A DNA stretch of 64,000 nucleotides, taken from Acidiphilium multivorum AIU301 (GTDB lineage Bacteria > Pseudomonadota > Alphaproteobacteria > Acetobacterales > Acetobacteraceae). Location of the stretch: positions 62,001 through 126,000 of the forward strand of contig NC_015178.1 in NCBI RefSeq assembly GCF_000202835.1. Direction: 5' to 3'. The position numbers were made by a program, and so were the translations under genes. The notes below the pieces were generated by a model. That model was not told where the DNA came from and ran no database searches. It worked only from the letters and a program-made list of their open reading frames with translations. How positions within the stretch are numbered: the stretch's first letter is position 1; each line of letters begins with the position of its first letter. Shown here in pieces: positions 33,942-42,625 of the stretch.

Positions 33942-34817
33942 GTGACAACCAGCGAAAAGGCACCGGAGAACTACGAGGATCTCATTCGGCTCATTCATGA
34001 TCGGTATGACCAGATGAGCAAGACCTATCAGCGGATCTCAGTCTACCTCACCCAAAACCCAAATGACGTTGCAATTCGCCCTATAAGCACGATCGCCGCA
34101 AGCTGCAACATCCATGCGTCAAGCTTTGTCCGCTTTGCACAATGGCTTGGCTATACGGGCTTTAAGGACCTGCAAACCCTCTTCCAGAAACGCCTGTCGA
34201 CGGCCGCCCCTGGCTTTGACGCCCGGAAGAGGGCTTTGGAAGACGAACTCCAGCTGCTCGAGGACCACTCTGAACTCGGCTTTCTGAGGGACTTGGTAGT
34301 TCGCGATATCGCTTCTCTGCAAGGTCTGTTGGACAAGATCAGTGCCGCGGACATGGTAAACGCGACAGAGCTGATTGAGCGTGCCGATACGGTCTACCTG
34401 ATCGGGCAGCTCAGGTCGGAACCGGTAGTCAACCTTCTGCGCTACATCCTGACCATGCTGGGCAAGCGCTGCGTCCTACTGGATGAAAGCGGCGGTCTTG
34501 CGACGCATGTGGCGCGCACCATGCGACCGACCGACGTGCTTATGGCCGTTACCTTCCGCTTCTATGCGAATGAAGTCGTGAACATCGCGGAAGAAGCCGA
34601 ACAATCCGGTGTGCCGATCATCGCGATCTCCGATACGACGCTCTCGCCACTCATGAAGTCAGCAAGAATCCTCTTCGCGGTGCCCGAGCATGAATATACA
34701 TTCTCGCGCTCGCTAGCAGCACCGATGTGCCTCGCACAGGCACTGATGGTCGCCGTGGCGGCCCGGCTGCAGCACAACAGCGTCGATCCAAGGATCCCAA
34801 CGGTCACCGGCCAATAG
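33942..34817 (+). CDS. MurR/RpiR-family regulator with SIS domain
   Basis: 291 residues from GTG 33942. The N-terminal helix-turn-helix 6 domain (YDQMSKTYQRISVYLTQNP, ISTIAASCNIHASSFVRFAQ then LGYTGFKDLQ) is followed by a sugar-isomerase (SIS) sensor domain (RADTVYLIGQLRSEPVVNLL, DVLMAVTFRFYANEVVNIAE). This family controls inositol and sugar phosphate catabolism and senses phosphorylated intermediates. Its position between the two catabolic blocks makes it the likely regulator of one or both. Confidence 0.88.
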   Translation: MTTSEKAPENYEDLIRLIHDRYDQMSKTYQRISVYLTQNPNDVAIRPISTIAASCNIHASSFVRFAQWLGYTGFKDLQTLFQKRLSTAAPGFDARKRALEDELQLLEDHSELGFLRDLVVRDIASLQGLLDKISAADMVNATELIERADTVYLIGQLRSEPVVNLLRYILTMLGKRCVLLDESGGLATHVARTMRPTDVLMAVTFRFYANEVVNIAEEAEQSGVPIIAISDTTLSPLMKSARILFAVPEHEYTFSRSLAAPMCLAQALMVAVAARLQHNSVDPRIPTVTGQ

Positions 34818-34906
34818 CGAAAGAGTTCTTCAAAACGGGAATTCCTGTGGCGCGGCGTTCAGGATGAAAAAAGTGATCGCGACTTTGGTGTCCGTCGTCA
34901 GGATAT

Positions 34907-35088
34907 TTGGCGCAGATTGTCAAGGATGCACAGGCGCTATTCACGGTTCCGGAGGATGAATACTCGTTCACGCGCACGCTCGCGGCGCCGATGTGCCTCG
35001 TGCAATGCCTTGCGGTGGCGAGTGCGGCGATCCTTCAGGGCAGCCGAGACGAATTGCCACGTATCCCCACCGTCACCGAGAAGGATCG
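34907..35088 (+). pseudogene. Second RpiR regulator, C-terminal fragment
   Basis: About 60 residues (IVKDAQALFTVPEDEYSFTR, AAPMCLVQCLAVASAAILQG, PRIPTVTEKD) align with the last 60 residues of the intact RpiR gene just upstream (SARILFAVPEHEYTFSR, AAPMCLAQALMVAVAARLQ, PRIPTVTG). It lacks the DNA-binding domain. It is the remains of a paralogous regulator that presumably stood in front of iolE2. Confidence 0.75.
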
Positions 35089-35154
35089 CAGCCGCGGTGC
35101 CGCCGGCCTTCGTCGCCGGCGCACTGAAGGAACATGACGCTTCCGGCGGCGGTA

Positions 35155-35196
35155 TTATTGCAATAAAGCTTGCAATAAACCACTATTGGCAATAAA
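35155..35196 (+). promoter_or_regulatory. Repeated operator-like sites upstream of iolE2
   Basis: A perfect palindrome TTATTGCAATAA (35155-35166) overlaps the first of three repeats: TTGCAATAAA at 35158-35167, again at 35170-35179, and TTGGCAATAAA at 35186-35196. The tract is AT-rich and ends 54 bases before iolE2. The pattern fits cooperative binding by the RpiR regulator (inference). Confidence 0.5.
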
Positions 35197-35250
35197 AGTT
35201 CTAAAGCGGCGCGGATCGCATGCCAGAGCCGCAGTATGGGAGGACTCTGA

Positions 35251-36162
35251 ATGAAAGCCAAGCTGGCCATTGCCCCGATCGCCTGGACGAATGATGACCT
35301 GCCAGAACTCGGCGGTGACACGCCGCTCGAAACCTGCCTCGCCGAAAGCCGCGCCGCTGGCTTCATCGGCGTCGAGAATGGCGGCAAGTTTCCAAAAGAT
35401 GCTGCGTCGCTGCGGGCAAAGCTGGACGCTTTCGATCTTTCCCTCGTCGGCGGCTGGTATTCCGGAACGGTGCTGGACGCGCCGGACGATCTCGTGGCCG
35501 AGCGCGAACAGGCCGCCGCGCAACTCGCCCTGTTTCGCGAACTCGGTGCTTCCTGCCTCGTCTACGGCGAAACTGCCGGCACGCTGCAGAACCGCCGCAA
35601 CGCCCCGCTCGCCGGCCGCCGTGTGTTAGCGGAGGATGCGTTTCCCGCCTATGGGCGGCGCCTGACGAGCTTTGCCGAATACTGTGCGGAACAAGGCGTT
35701 CCGCTCGCCTTTCACCATCACATGGCCACCGCGGTCGAGACCGAGCGCGACATCAACCTGCTGATGGCCCATACCGGCGAGGCCGTCGGCCTGCTTTTCG
35801 ATGCCGGGCATCTCCGCTTTGCCGGCGGCGACATGTTCCGCGTGCTGACGAAACATGGCAGGCGAATCCGCCATGTTCACGTTAAGGATGTGCGAGAGCC
35901 AGTGATCGCGGGGCTCGACCGTACGCGGCAGTCCTTTCTGGATGCGGTCCTCGCTGGCGCCTTCACCGTGCCGGGCGACGGCTCCATCGATTTCGGACCG
36001 GTCATCCAGCGTCTTGCCGATTTCGGTTACGAAGGCTGGTTCGTCGTCGAGGCCGAGCAAGACCCGGCCAAGGCACCGCCGGCGCGCTATGCGAAAATCG
36101 GCCACGACGCTCTCGCCGATGCGCTGCGTCGCGCCGGCTATTCTATTCAGGAGACCCGATGA
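35251..36162 (+). CDS. iolE: Inosose dehydratase, second copy
   Basis: 303 residues, same family and ends as the gene at 26118: LAIAPIAWTNDDLPELGG, GGWYSGTVLD, VPLAFHHHMATAVETE, LLFDAGHLRFAGGD, IRHVHVKDVR, WFVVEAEQDP. The metal-binding set is complete. ATG 35251 follows GGGAGGACTCTGA. It overlaps the SDR gene by four bases, repeating the iolE-SDR order of block A. Confidence 0.92.
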   Translation: MKAKLAIAPIAWTNDDLPELGGDTPLETCLAESRAAGFIGVENGGKFPKDAASLRAKLDAFDLSLVGGWYSGTVLDAPDDLVAEREQAAAQLALFRELGASCLVYGETAGTLQNRRNAPLAGRRVLAEDAFPAYGRRLTSFAEYCAEQGVPLAFHHHMATAVETERDINLLMAHTGEAVGLLFDAGHLRFAGGDMFRVLTKHGRRIRHVHVKDVREPVIAGLDRTRQSFLDAVLAGAFTVPGDGSIDFGPVIQRLADFGYEGWFVVEAEQDPAKAPPARYAKIGHDALADALRRAGYSIQETR

Positions 36163-36971
36163 TGGCTCAATTGTCGGGAAAAATCGCGATTGTTTCCGGC
36201 GGCACCCAAGGGCTTGGCTTGGCGATCGCCCGGCTATTCGCCGAGCGCGATGCCGCCGGGTTGGTCACCTGTGGCCGCTCGCGTGAAAAGGGTGAGGCGC
36301 GGGCAAGGGAAATATCTGAAGCCACTGGCGCTCGGGTAATCTTCGTGCAAGCCGATCTCGGGCAGGTCGAGGATTGCCGAGCGGTCGTCGCCGCGGCCGA
36401 CACCGCTTTCGGTCGGGTCGATGTCCTTGTCAACGCCGCTGCGATCACCGACCGCGGCACCATCATCGATACCTCCCCGGATCTGTTTGACCGCATGTTC
36501 GCCGTCAACGTCCGCGGACCGTTCTTTCTCATGCAGGATGCAATCCGGATCATGCGGCGAGAGAATACCGAAGGCACGATCGTCAATATCTGCTCGATGT
36601 CGGCGAAGGCTGGGCAGCCCTTCATTTCCGCCTACTGCGCCTCGAAAGGCGCGCTGGCGACCCTGACGCAGAACACCGCCTATGCACTCCTGCGCAACCG
36701 AATCCGCGTCAACGGCCTGAATATCGGCTGGATGGCGAGCGATGGCGAACACCGGGTTCAGACCGAATTCCACGGCGCCAGCGAGAACTGGCTGGCCGAC
36801 GCCGCAGCGCAGCAACCCTTCGGCCGGCTGATCGACCCGACCGAGGTCGCGCGCGCGGTTGCCTTCCTCTCCAGCGCCGAATCCGGATTGATGACGGGGG
36901 CGATGGTCAACTTCGACCAGTCGGTCTGGGGTGCCTACGACTCGTCTCCGGGACCCGCGGCACCGCTCTGA
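36159..36971 (+). CDS. Short-chain dehydrogenase/reductase, second copy
   Basis: 270 residues, the same length as the SDR at 25306. VSGGTQGLGLAIARLFAE, NAAAITDRG, the Ser in CSMSAKAG, YCASKGALAT and the end AMVNFDQSVWGAYDSSP match that paralogue closely. Coupled to iolE2 through a four-base overlap. The conserved iolE-SDR pairing in two divergent copies suggests that the SDR acts on the same metabolite line, for example an inositol stereoisomer or inosose. Confidence 0.88.
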   Translation: MMAQLSGKIAIVSGGTQGLGLAIARLFAERDAAGLVTCGRSREKGEARAREISEATGARVIFVQADLGQVEDCRAVVAAADTAFGRVDVLVNAAAITDRGTIIDTSPDLFDRMFAVNVRGPFFLMQDAIRIMRRENTEGTIVNICSMSAKAGQPFISAYCASKGALATLTQNTAYALLRNRIRVNGLNIGWMASDGEHRVQTEFHGASENWLADAAAQQPFGRLIDPTEVARAVAFLSSAESGLMTGAMVNFDQSVWGAYDSSPGPAAPL

Positions 36972-37033
36972 CGGTGGCGACTTTCGTCAGGGCGCGGGTG
37001 CCGGGCACCGAGTTAGTATTCGACCTCCAAAGT

Positions 37034-37330
37034 CTAGACCGCATGGTTGTCGCTAAAGTGCGAACTGAATAGTGTCACGTGAGGCGCGTAGCGGCGGTGT
37101 TCCGGCGCCAGCACGATCCGCCGCAGCGCAGTCTCGATCTTCGACTGAAAATGCAGCAAGGCCTGATTGCGTTCCACGCCCATCCACAGCGAAGTGACCC
37201 GGCCAACCTTCGCGAAGCAGCCCGCGCAGACAAGGATGAACGGAAGCCCCGGCGCGTGGATTGCGGCGAGCGCGTGGTCGATGTCCCAGGCCTGAAGCGG
37301 TAGGCTTCGCCGATGACGCGCAGTGTCACA
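37034..37330 (-). other. Unidentified coding-like fragment
   Basis: On the minus strand one frame ending at the TAG 37034-37036 reads coherently: LPFILVCAGCFAKVGRVTSL, WMGVERNQALLHFQSKIE, TALRRIVLAPEHRRYAPHVT. It has no clear start and I do not recognise the family. It lies between SDR2 and an IS481 scar, so it is probably a gene remnant carried in by rearrangement. Confidence 0.3.
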
Positions 37331-37343
37331 TGATATTTTGCGC

Positions 37344-37502
37344 CGCCACCTTCGCGACTTGATCGACGCCTACAACTTTGCCCAATGGCTCAAGACCCTA
37401 AAGGGTCTCATACCAAACGAATTCATCTGCAAACGATGGACGTCAGAGCCAAACGGGTTCATCATCACCCCAATCGACCAAATTCCGGGACTAAACACCT
37501 AG
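37344..37502 (+). pseudogene. IS481-type transposase, C-terminal fragment
   Basis: Fifty-two residues ending in the usual IS481 text: RHLRDLIDAYNFAQWLKTLK, GLIPNEFICKRW, GFIITPIDQIPGLNT. Everything upstream of the C-terminal end is absent. Its TAG (37500-37502) overlaps the stop of the convergent LacI-type regulator, so the junction lies right at that gene's end. Confidence 0.78.
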
Positions 37503-38572
37503 TCCAACGACAACTGACTAGATTCCTCATAATTGCGGGCGGGCAGATTCTCCCGGGTGTAAATTCGCAGTTCGGCATGCGACAGTGCCGGGGTGGAGGT
37601 GATCAGACCGCAGCGGTAAAGAAGGGTCTGCAAGCTACCTAGGGCCTGGCCACGCGGATTCTGATCAATCGCGTAATCCATTGTGCCGTCCTTGAGATAG
37701 ATGATGTGATCGTCGGATAACTCGTGTCCGATCCAGAATGGACGCGGCATAGCCCCTTTCAGCGCATTCATGATGCCGATCGAGCCGGCGCCGGTATTGT
37801 AGACGCCGACAAGCGGCCCGAACGACAATGCCGCTCGCAGAGAACGCGCACAACGATCAGGGTCGTCGCGCGTATCCATTTCGATGATCTCGCAATGCAG
37901 GTGGGGGAAATCGCGCGATAGCGTCGTCTGGAAGCCTCCCATGCGCTCGACATGACCAGCCCAGTCGTGATGGGCACCGAGAACGGCGACCCGGCCACTC
38001 TGCCGGCAGCTGCGCCCGAGAAGATGGGCGGCAGTGGCGCCTGCCTGACGATTATCAATGCCAAGATAATCAGCTCCGGCGAGACCCGGCAGATCGGTCA
38101 CGATCGTTACCACCTTCTGGCCGGCGGCCTGGATGGATTGGACCGCGGCACGGATCTCCGGTCGGTCCGGGACGGCGAGGATCATTCCTTTTCGTGCGTA
38201 CGACGTCTCGGAAATGAGGCGCACGAAGCTTGCGGTATCCTCCACGGCAAGGATGTGCCGGTGCATGGCGATGCCACGATCCAGCATGGCGATACCGTCG
38301 CGGAAAGCCGCCCGAAGGCGGACGAAAAATGGTGAGTCGTTCTGCGGCAGGATCAGGTCAAGATGCGTGATCGGCCTGTAGGCTTCTGGCAGATCCCGGC
38401 GCACACCCATCTCGCGCGCGACCTGGATCACCCGTTCGCGCGCGGCATCTGAAACTGACTCACGCTCGTTGAAGACCCGGTCCACTGTGGCAATGCTTAC
38501 ACCCGCCACCCGCGCAATGTCGGCAAGGCGGGCGCGCGGCCGTGTCTTGCGGGAAGCTTGGGCTCCAGTCAT
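37499..38572 (-). CDS. LacI-family transcriptional regulator
   Basis: 357 residues. The N-terminal helix-turn-helix and hinge are RLADIARVAGVSIATVDRVF with NERESVSDAARERV (residues 14-50); the VDR variant in place of VSR is typical of a LacI subgroup. The rest is a periplasmic-binding-protein-like sensor (ILPQNDSPFFVRLRAAFRDG, DYLGIDNRQAGATAAHLL, VGVYNTGAGSIGIMNAL). Divergent from the TIM barrel-iolG-iolI operon and facing a long palindrome at 38581-38614, which is its likely operator. Probable ligand: a sugar or inositol. Confidence 0.9.
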   Translation of the reverse strand: MTGAQASRKTRPRARLADIARVAGVSIATVDRVFNERESVSDAARERVIQVAREMGVRRDLPEAYRPITHLDLILPQNDSPFFVRLRAAFRDGIAMLDRGIAMHRHILAVEDTASFVRLISETSYARKGMILAVPDRPEIRAAVQSIQAAGQKVVTIVTDLPGLAGADYLGIDNRQAGATAAHLLGRSCRQSGRVAVLGAHHDWAGHVERMGGFQTTLSRDFPHLHCEIIEMDTRDDPDRCARSLRAALSFGPLVGVYNTGAGSIGIMNALKGAMPRPFWIGHELSDDHIIYLKDGTMDYAIDQNPRGQALGSLQTLLYRCGLITSTPALSHAELRIYTRENLPARNYEESSQLSLD

Positions 38573-38580
38573 GCGCGAGA

Positions 38581-38614
38581 GTGCGCCGCTGACGAAAAAT
38601 CGTCAACAGCGCAC
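38581..38614. promoter_or_regulatory. Long palindrome, likely LacI-type operator
   Basis: Core inverted repeat TGACGA-AAAA-TCGTCA (38590-38605), extended outward by GTGCGC (38581-38586) and GCGCAC (38609-38614). It lies nine bases from the lacI-type start codon and about 90 bases before the divergent operon, in position to regulate both. There is no T-run, so it is not a terminator. Confidence 0.6.
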
Positions 38615-38701
38615 GCGGCGTGCCCGTTCCAGAGCGCGTAAGAAGAGATGCCGGACCGCGCGGCAGGACTTGCCGAAGCGCTGCCGCAGGGAGGACATAC
38701 G

Positions 38702-39610
38702 ATGAAGATCGCACTTGATCCGTTCATGCACCGTCATCTTGGCCTGGAGGAACTACCCTTCAGAGTGAAGGAAATCGGCTTCGACTGGATCGAACTTTCC
38801 CCGCGGGGAGATTTTCTGGAATGGTTCAAGGCGCCGCGGGTGTTTCCGGAACGGGTGCGGGGCTTCAGGCGGGCGCTGAAAGAGGCCGGTGTGGGGATCG
38901 CCTCGCTGCTGCCGATGTATCGCTGGGCGTCGAATGACGACGACGAGCGCAAGGCAGCGGTGCGGCACTGGAAGCGCGCCATCGAGATCTGCCTCGAACT
39001 GGAAGTCGACACGATGAACTCGGAATTCGGCCGTGGCCCACACCCCGACAAGGGGTCCTGCTATTGTTGCCATACCGGCTCGATGATCGAGGCCTGTGAA
39101 GACTCCTGGTGGCGTTCGATGGAGGAACTTGTGCCAGTGTTCGAGCGGGAGGGTATCAACCTTCATGTCGAGCCGCATCCGGAGGACTGGGTGGAAACCC
39201 TTCAGCCGGCAGTGGACATCATCCGCACGGTCAATTCGCCGCGGGTGCGATTTCTTTACTGTGCGCCGCACACCTTCTACTTTGGCGACAATACAGCGGC
39301 AATGCTGCGCGAATGCGCGGATGTGCTGGCACATGTGCATGTCGGCGATACATTCAATCACCGGGCCAGTTCGGGCCTGCGCTACATCGTCAACCCTCCC
39401 GGTTCGGCTGCGCGGGTGCACCAGCACCTCGATATCGGTCAGGGAGAGGTGCCATGGGACGAGTTCTTCGGCACGCTCGCGGAAATTGATTTCGACGGCA
39501 TCATGACCGCCTGCGTCTTCGCCTGGGAGGAGCGGGCCGATGCCTCTGGTCGCTTCATGCGCGCCGAAATGCAGCGCTACATCGACAAATTCTGGAAACG
39601 GGAGCTCTGA
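38702..39610 (+). CDS. TIM-barrel epimerase/isomerase-like enzyme
   Basis: 302 residues from ATG 38702 (CAGGGAGG in front). Xylose-isomerase-like barrel: [77 protein letters not shown], with plausible metal-ligand Glu, Glu, His and Glu residues. A Cys-rich CYCCHTGS stretch near residue 122 is notable. Substrate not readable; neighbours point to inositol or a related polyol. A scrap of a paralogue's C-terminus survives at 49151-49219. Confidence 0.85.
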   Translation: MKIALDPFMHRHLGLEELPFRVKEIGFDWIELSPRGDFLEWFKAPRVFPERVRGFRRALKEAGVGIASLLPMYRWASNDDDERKAAVRHWKRAIEICLELEVDTMNSEFGRGPHPDKGSCYCCHTGSMIEACEDSWWRSMEELVPVFEREGINLHVEPHPEDWVETLQPAVDIIRTVNSPRVRFLYCAPHTFYFGDNTAAMLRECADVLAHVHVGDTFNHRASSGLRYIVNPPGSAARVHQHLDIGQGEVPWDEFFGTLAEIDFDGIMTACVFAWEERADASGRFMRAEMQRYIDKFWKREL

Positions 39611-39611
39611 A

Positions 39612-40622
39612 ATGACCCTACGGATTGGTGTTATCGGGACCGGCGCGATCGGGCGCGACCACATGCGGCGGATCAACCAAACCTTGTCTGGCGCCAAAGT
39701 GACGGCCGTGTCGGATGTCAATATCGAAAGCGTCCGCACCGCGCGGGCGGATCTTGCGCCCGAGGCTGAGGTCGTTGGCTCCGGCGAGGAACTGGCTGCA
39801 TCTGCTGGCGTCGATGCCGTGGTGGTAACGTCGTGGGGCGCGACCCATGAACAATACGTCCTGGCCGCCATTGCGGCGGGCAAGCCGGTCTTCTGTGAGA
39901 AGCCACTGTCGACCACGGCGGCGGGCGCCGGGCGTATCGTCGAGGCCGAAACCGCCTTCGGCCGCCGCCTCGTGCAGGTGGGCTTCATGCGCCGCTACGA
40001 TGCGGGCTACCGCATGCTAAAGGCGGTCGTCGAGAACGAGATCGGCCGGCCCCTGATGGTGCATGCAGCGCACCGCAATCCGTCCGTGCCGGAGCAGTAT
40101 ATCACGCCAATGGCGATCCAGGACACGCTGATCCACGAAATTGATGTCCTGCGCTGGCTTCTCGACGATGACTACGTCTCCGCGCAGGTCATCTCTCCAC
40201 GTCGGACACGGCATGCACATGCGAGGGTCGAGGATCCACAGATCGTCCTCCTGGAAACCAAAAGTGGCATCCGGATCGATGTCGAGATCTTCGTCAACTG
40301 CCGCTACGGCTATGACATCCAGTGTCAGGTTGTGGGTGAGGAAGGTCTCGCCAGCCTGCCAGACCCAATGGCGGTCGTGATGCGCAAGGATGCAAAGTTG
40401 CAGAGCGCGATCATGACCGACTGGAAGGATCGATTCATCGACAGTTACGATCTCGAGTTGCAGGATTTCATCAAGGCGGCGGCGCGGGGAACCGCATCCG
40501 GCCCGACGGCCTGGGATGGATATGTCGCCGCGGTCTCCTCGGATGCCTGTGTAGAGGCGCAGAGCCAGCCGGGTTCGATCGTGCCGATTTCGCTGCCCGC
40601 GCGCCCTGCTCTTTACAACTGA
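39612..40622 (+). CDS. iolG: Inositol 2-dehydrogenase-like, Gfo/Idh/MocA family
   Basis: 336 residues from ATG 39612. [51 protein letters not shown] near residue 97, [11 protein letters not shown] and [20 protein letters not shown] near residue 175 match the Bacillus-type IolG set of catalytic Lys, Asp and His. It begins one base after the preceding stop. With iolI and the transporter downstream it provides the first oxidation of imported inositol. Confidence 0.9.
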   Translation: MTLRIGVIGTGAIGRDHMRRINQTLSGAKVTAVSDVNIESVRTARADLAPEAEVVGSGEELAASAGVDAVVVTSWGATHEQYVLAAIAAGKPVFCEKPLSTTAAGAGRIVEAETAFGRRLVQVGFMRRYDAGYRMLKAVVENEIGRPLMVHAAHRNPSVPEQYITPMAIQDTLIHEIDVLRWLLDDDYVSAQVISPRRTRHAHARVEDPQIVLLETKSGIRIDVEIFVNCRYGYDIQCQVVGEEGLASLPDPMAVVMRKDAKLQSAIMTDWKDRFIDSYDLELQDFIKAAARGTASGPTAWDGYVAAVSSDACVEAQSQPGSIVPISLPARPALYN

Positions 40623-40630
40623 GGTTTCTC

Positions 40631-41419
40631 ATGCGCTTCGCACTCAATCACATTGCAACACCGAAACTTTCTCTTGCCGATTTCCTCGGTCTTGCGCGCC
40701 GCCTCGGGATGCCGGCGATCGAGATCCGCAACGACCTTCCGGATGTCGTCGGCACGATGCCGGCGGGCGCCGTCAGGGCTGCGGCCGTAGCATCCGGGGT
40801 CGATATTCTTTCGATTAATGCGCTTTACCCCTTCAATGTCTGGTCGGGGGACGTGCCTGCGCGCGCGCTTGCACTTGCGGATTATGCGCAGGCCTGTGGT
40901 GCGCGGGCGCTCGTCATGTGCCCGTTGAACGATGGCACGCCGGTGCCGCATGGCGATCTGGTCGCTGCCCTGCGCGAGTTGGTGCCGATCCTGCGCCAAC
41001 ATGGCATTACTGGTCTGGTCGAGCCGCTGGGCTTTCCTGTCTCATCGTTGCGGACGAAACGGGAAGCGATCGAGGCAATCAGGGAAGCCGGCGCCGGCGA
41101 TGTCTGCAAGTTGGTGCATGACACATTCCATCATCACCTTGCCGGCGAGAGGGAATTCTTCCCGGAGTTCACTGGCCTTGTCCATATCTCGGGCGTCAGG
41201 GAAACTGATTTGGCTGTGAACGACATGCTGGATGCTCACCGCGCGCTCGTCGATGAGATGGATCGTCTGAACAATATCGGTCAGCTCCGCGCCCTCGCGA
41301 CCGGTGGCTATGCGGGCGCGGTGAGCATCGAGCCCTTCGCGCCTTCGGTGCATGATGATCCTGATCCGGAAGCGGCGCTCCGAGCCAGCTTTGCTCATGT
41401 CGCTCAGGGGGTAGCTTGA
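40631..41419 (+). CDS. iolI: 2-keto-myo-inositol isomerase-like TIM barrel
   Basis: 262 residues. NHIATPKLSLADFLGLARRL, AIEIRNDLPDV, ILSINALYPFNVW, GLVEPLGFPVSSLRTK, KLVHDTFHHHLAGE, LVHISGVRE and GAVSIEPFAPSVHD give the four metal ligands (Glu, Asp, His, Glu) in IolI order. IolI interconverts 2-keto-myo-inositol and 1-keto-D-chiro-inositol, which would let the cell use D-chiro- as well as myo-inositol. Eight bases after iolG. The isomerase name is a family-level call. Confidence 0.78.
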   Translation: MRFALNHIATPKLSLADFLGLARRLGMPAIEIRNDLPDVVGTMPAGAVRAAAVASGVDILSINALYPFNVWSGDVPARALALADYAQACGARALVMCPLNDGTPVPHGDLVAALRELVPILRQHGITGLVEPLGFPVSSLRTKREAIEAIREAGAGDVCKLVHDTFHHHLAGEREFFPEFTGLVHISGVRETDLAVNDMLDAHRALVDEMDRLNNIGQLRALATGGYAGAVSIEPFAPSVHDDPDPEAALRASFAHVAQGVA

Positions 41420-41525
41420 GGTGCTTTGCCGCGTCGTGCGTGGCTCACGGAATTTTTTTATTGATTGGTGAGTATTTGCTTGACGCGGGCGCGGCCGAGT
41501 GATTTTTTGCATGCCTGATAAGTTT

Positions 41526-41539
41526 GCAAAAATATTTGC
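41526..41539. promoter_or_regulatory. Inverted repeat before the ABC transporter
   Basis: GCAAA-AATA-TTTGC in the 157-base spacer 41420-41576, which also has TTGATT/TTTTTT-rich tracts and TTGACG at 41480-41485. It is 38 bases before the substrate-binding protein start and could be an operator. Confidence 0.35.
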
Positions 41540-41576
41540 GGGTCTGGCATGGTGCGGCCTGCGTGAGAGGGAGGAT

Positions 41577-42545
41577 ATGAAGATGCGGACGATCGGGACG
41601 GGTATGCTGGCAGGTCTGCTGGGCGGTGTGGCGCTTGGCTGTGTTTCGCTGGCGGGGATGACAGGGACGGCGGTGGCGAAGGCGCCGGAATACACGTTTG
41701 CGATGATCACGCACGCGCAGCCCGGGGACACATTCTGGGACATCATTCGCAAGGGTGCGGAAGCGGCGGCGAAGAAGGACCATGTGAAGCTGGTTTATCT
41801 GAACAACCCGAACGCCTCGGGCGAGGCGCAGCTGATCACGAATGTGACGCAACAGCATGTCGACGGGATTGCGGCGACGCTCGCCTTCCCGGATGCCGAG
41901 GATCCGGCGCTGGCGCAGGCGGAGAAGGCCGGAATACCTGTGGTTGGCTTCAATGCGGGCACGAGTGAGTGGAAGAAGGCCGGCATGTTGATGTATGTTG
42001 GCGAGGACGAGACGATCGCGGGTGAGGCGGTGGGCGATCGCCTCAACACTCTGGGTGCAAAGCATGTGCTTGTAGTCGACCAGCAGCAGGGTGCGATCCA
42101 GCTTGAGGATCGCGGCGACGGGATCAAGAAGACCTTCAAGGGCAAGGTGTCGGTGCTGTACGTGGACGGCTACGATATGGCCGGCGCGCAGTCGCGGATT
42201 GTCGCGAAGCTGCAGCAGAATCGTGACATCGACTATGTGGTGACGCTGGGTGCGCCGTTTGCGCCGACGGCGATCCAGGCTGTGAAGATGGCTAACAGCA
42301 AGGCGAAGGTTGCAACCTTCGACCTCAATCCCCAGGCCGTGCACCTGATCCAGGAAGGCAAGCTGCAATTCGCGGTGGATCAGCAGCCTTACGTGCAGGG
42401 CTACGAGGCCGTCGATTTCCTCTGGCTCTACAAGACGAATGGCGACGTGGTCGGGGGCGGCAAGCCGGTGTTGACCGGCCCAACCTTCGTGACCTCGAAG
42501 AACGTAGCGGCGGTCGCGAAGTTCGCGGAGCGCGGCACCCGCTGA
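41577..42545 (+). CDS. Sugar/inositol ABC transporter substrate-binding protein
   Basis: 322 residues from ATG 41577 (GGGAGGAT in front). A signal peptide with a hydrophobic core (GMLAGLLGGVALGCVSLAGM) ends near TAVAKA. The mature part is a type I periplasmic-binding fold: FAMITHAQPGDTFWDIIRKG, ITNVTQQHVDGIAATLAFPD, AGIPVVGFNAGTSE, YVGEDETIAGEAVGDRL, DYVVTLGAPFAPTAIQAVK. The ribose/inositol-binding family fits, and the iol neighbourhood favours inositol. The periplasmic partner of the next two genes. Confidence 0.9.
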   Translation: MKMRTIGTGMLAGLLGGVALGCVSLAGMTGTAVAKAPEYTFAMITHAQPGDTFWDIIRKGAEAAAKKDHVKLVYLNNPNASGEAQLITNVTQQHVDGIAATLAFPDAEDPALAQAEKAGIPVVGFNAGTSEWKKAGMLMYVGEDETIAGEAVGDRLNTLGAKHVLVVDQQQGAIQLEDRGDGIKKTFKGKVSVLYVDGYDMAGAQSRIVAKLQQNRDIDYVVTLGAPFAPTAIQAVKMANSKAKVATFDLNPQAVHLIQEGKLQFAVDQQPYVQGYEAVDFLWLYKTNGDVVGGGKPVLTGPTFVTSKNVAAVAKFAERGTR

Positions 42546-42625
42546 TCCTGGCCCGATCCTGAGGCTTCCCGCCGGCTGGCGCCGATGATGGCGCCGGCCG
42601 TGCGAAGCGCCGAGCGGGAGGAGAG

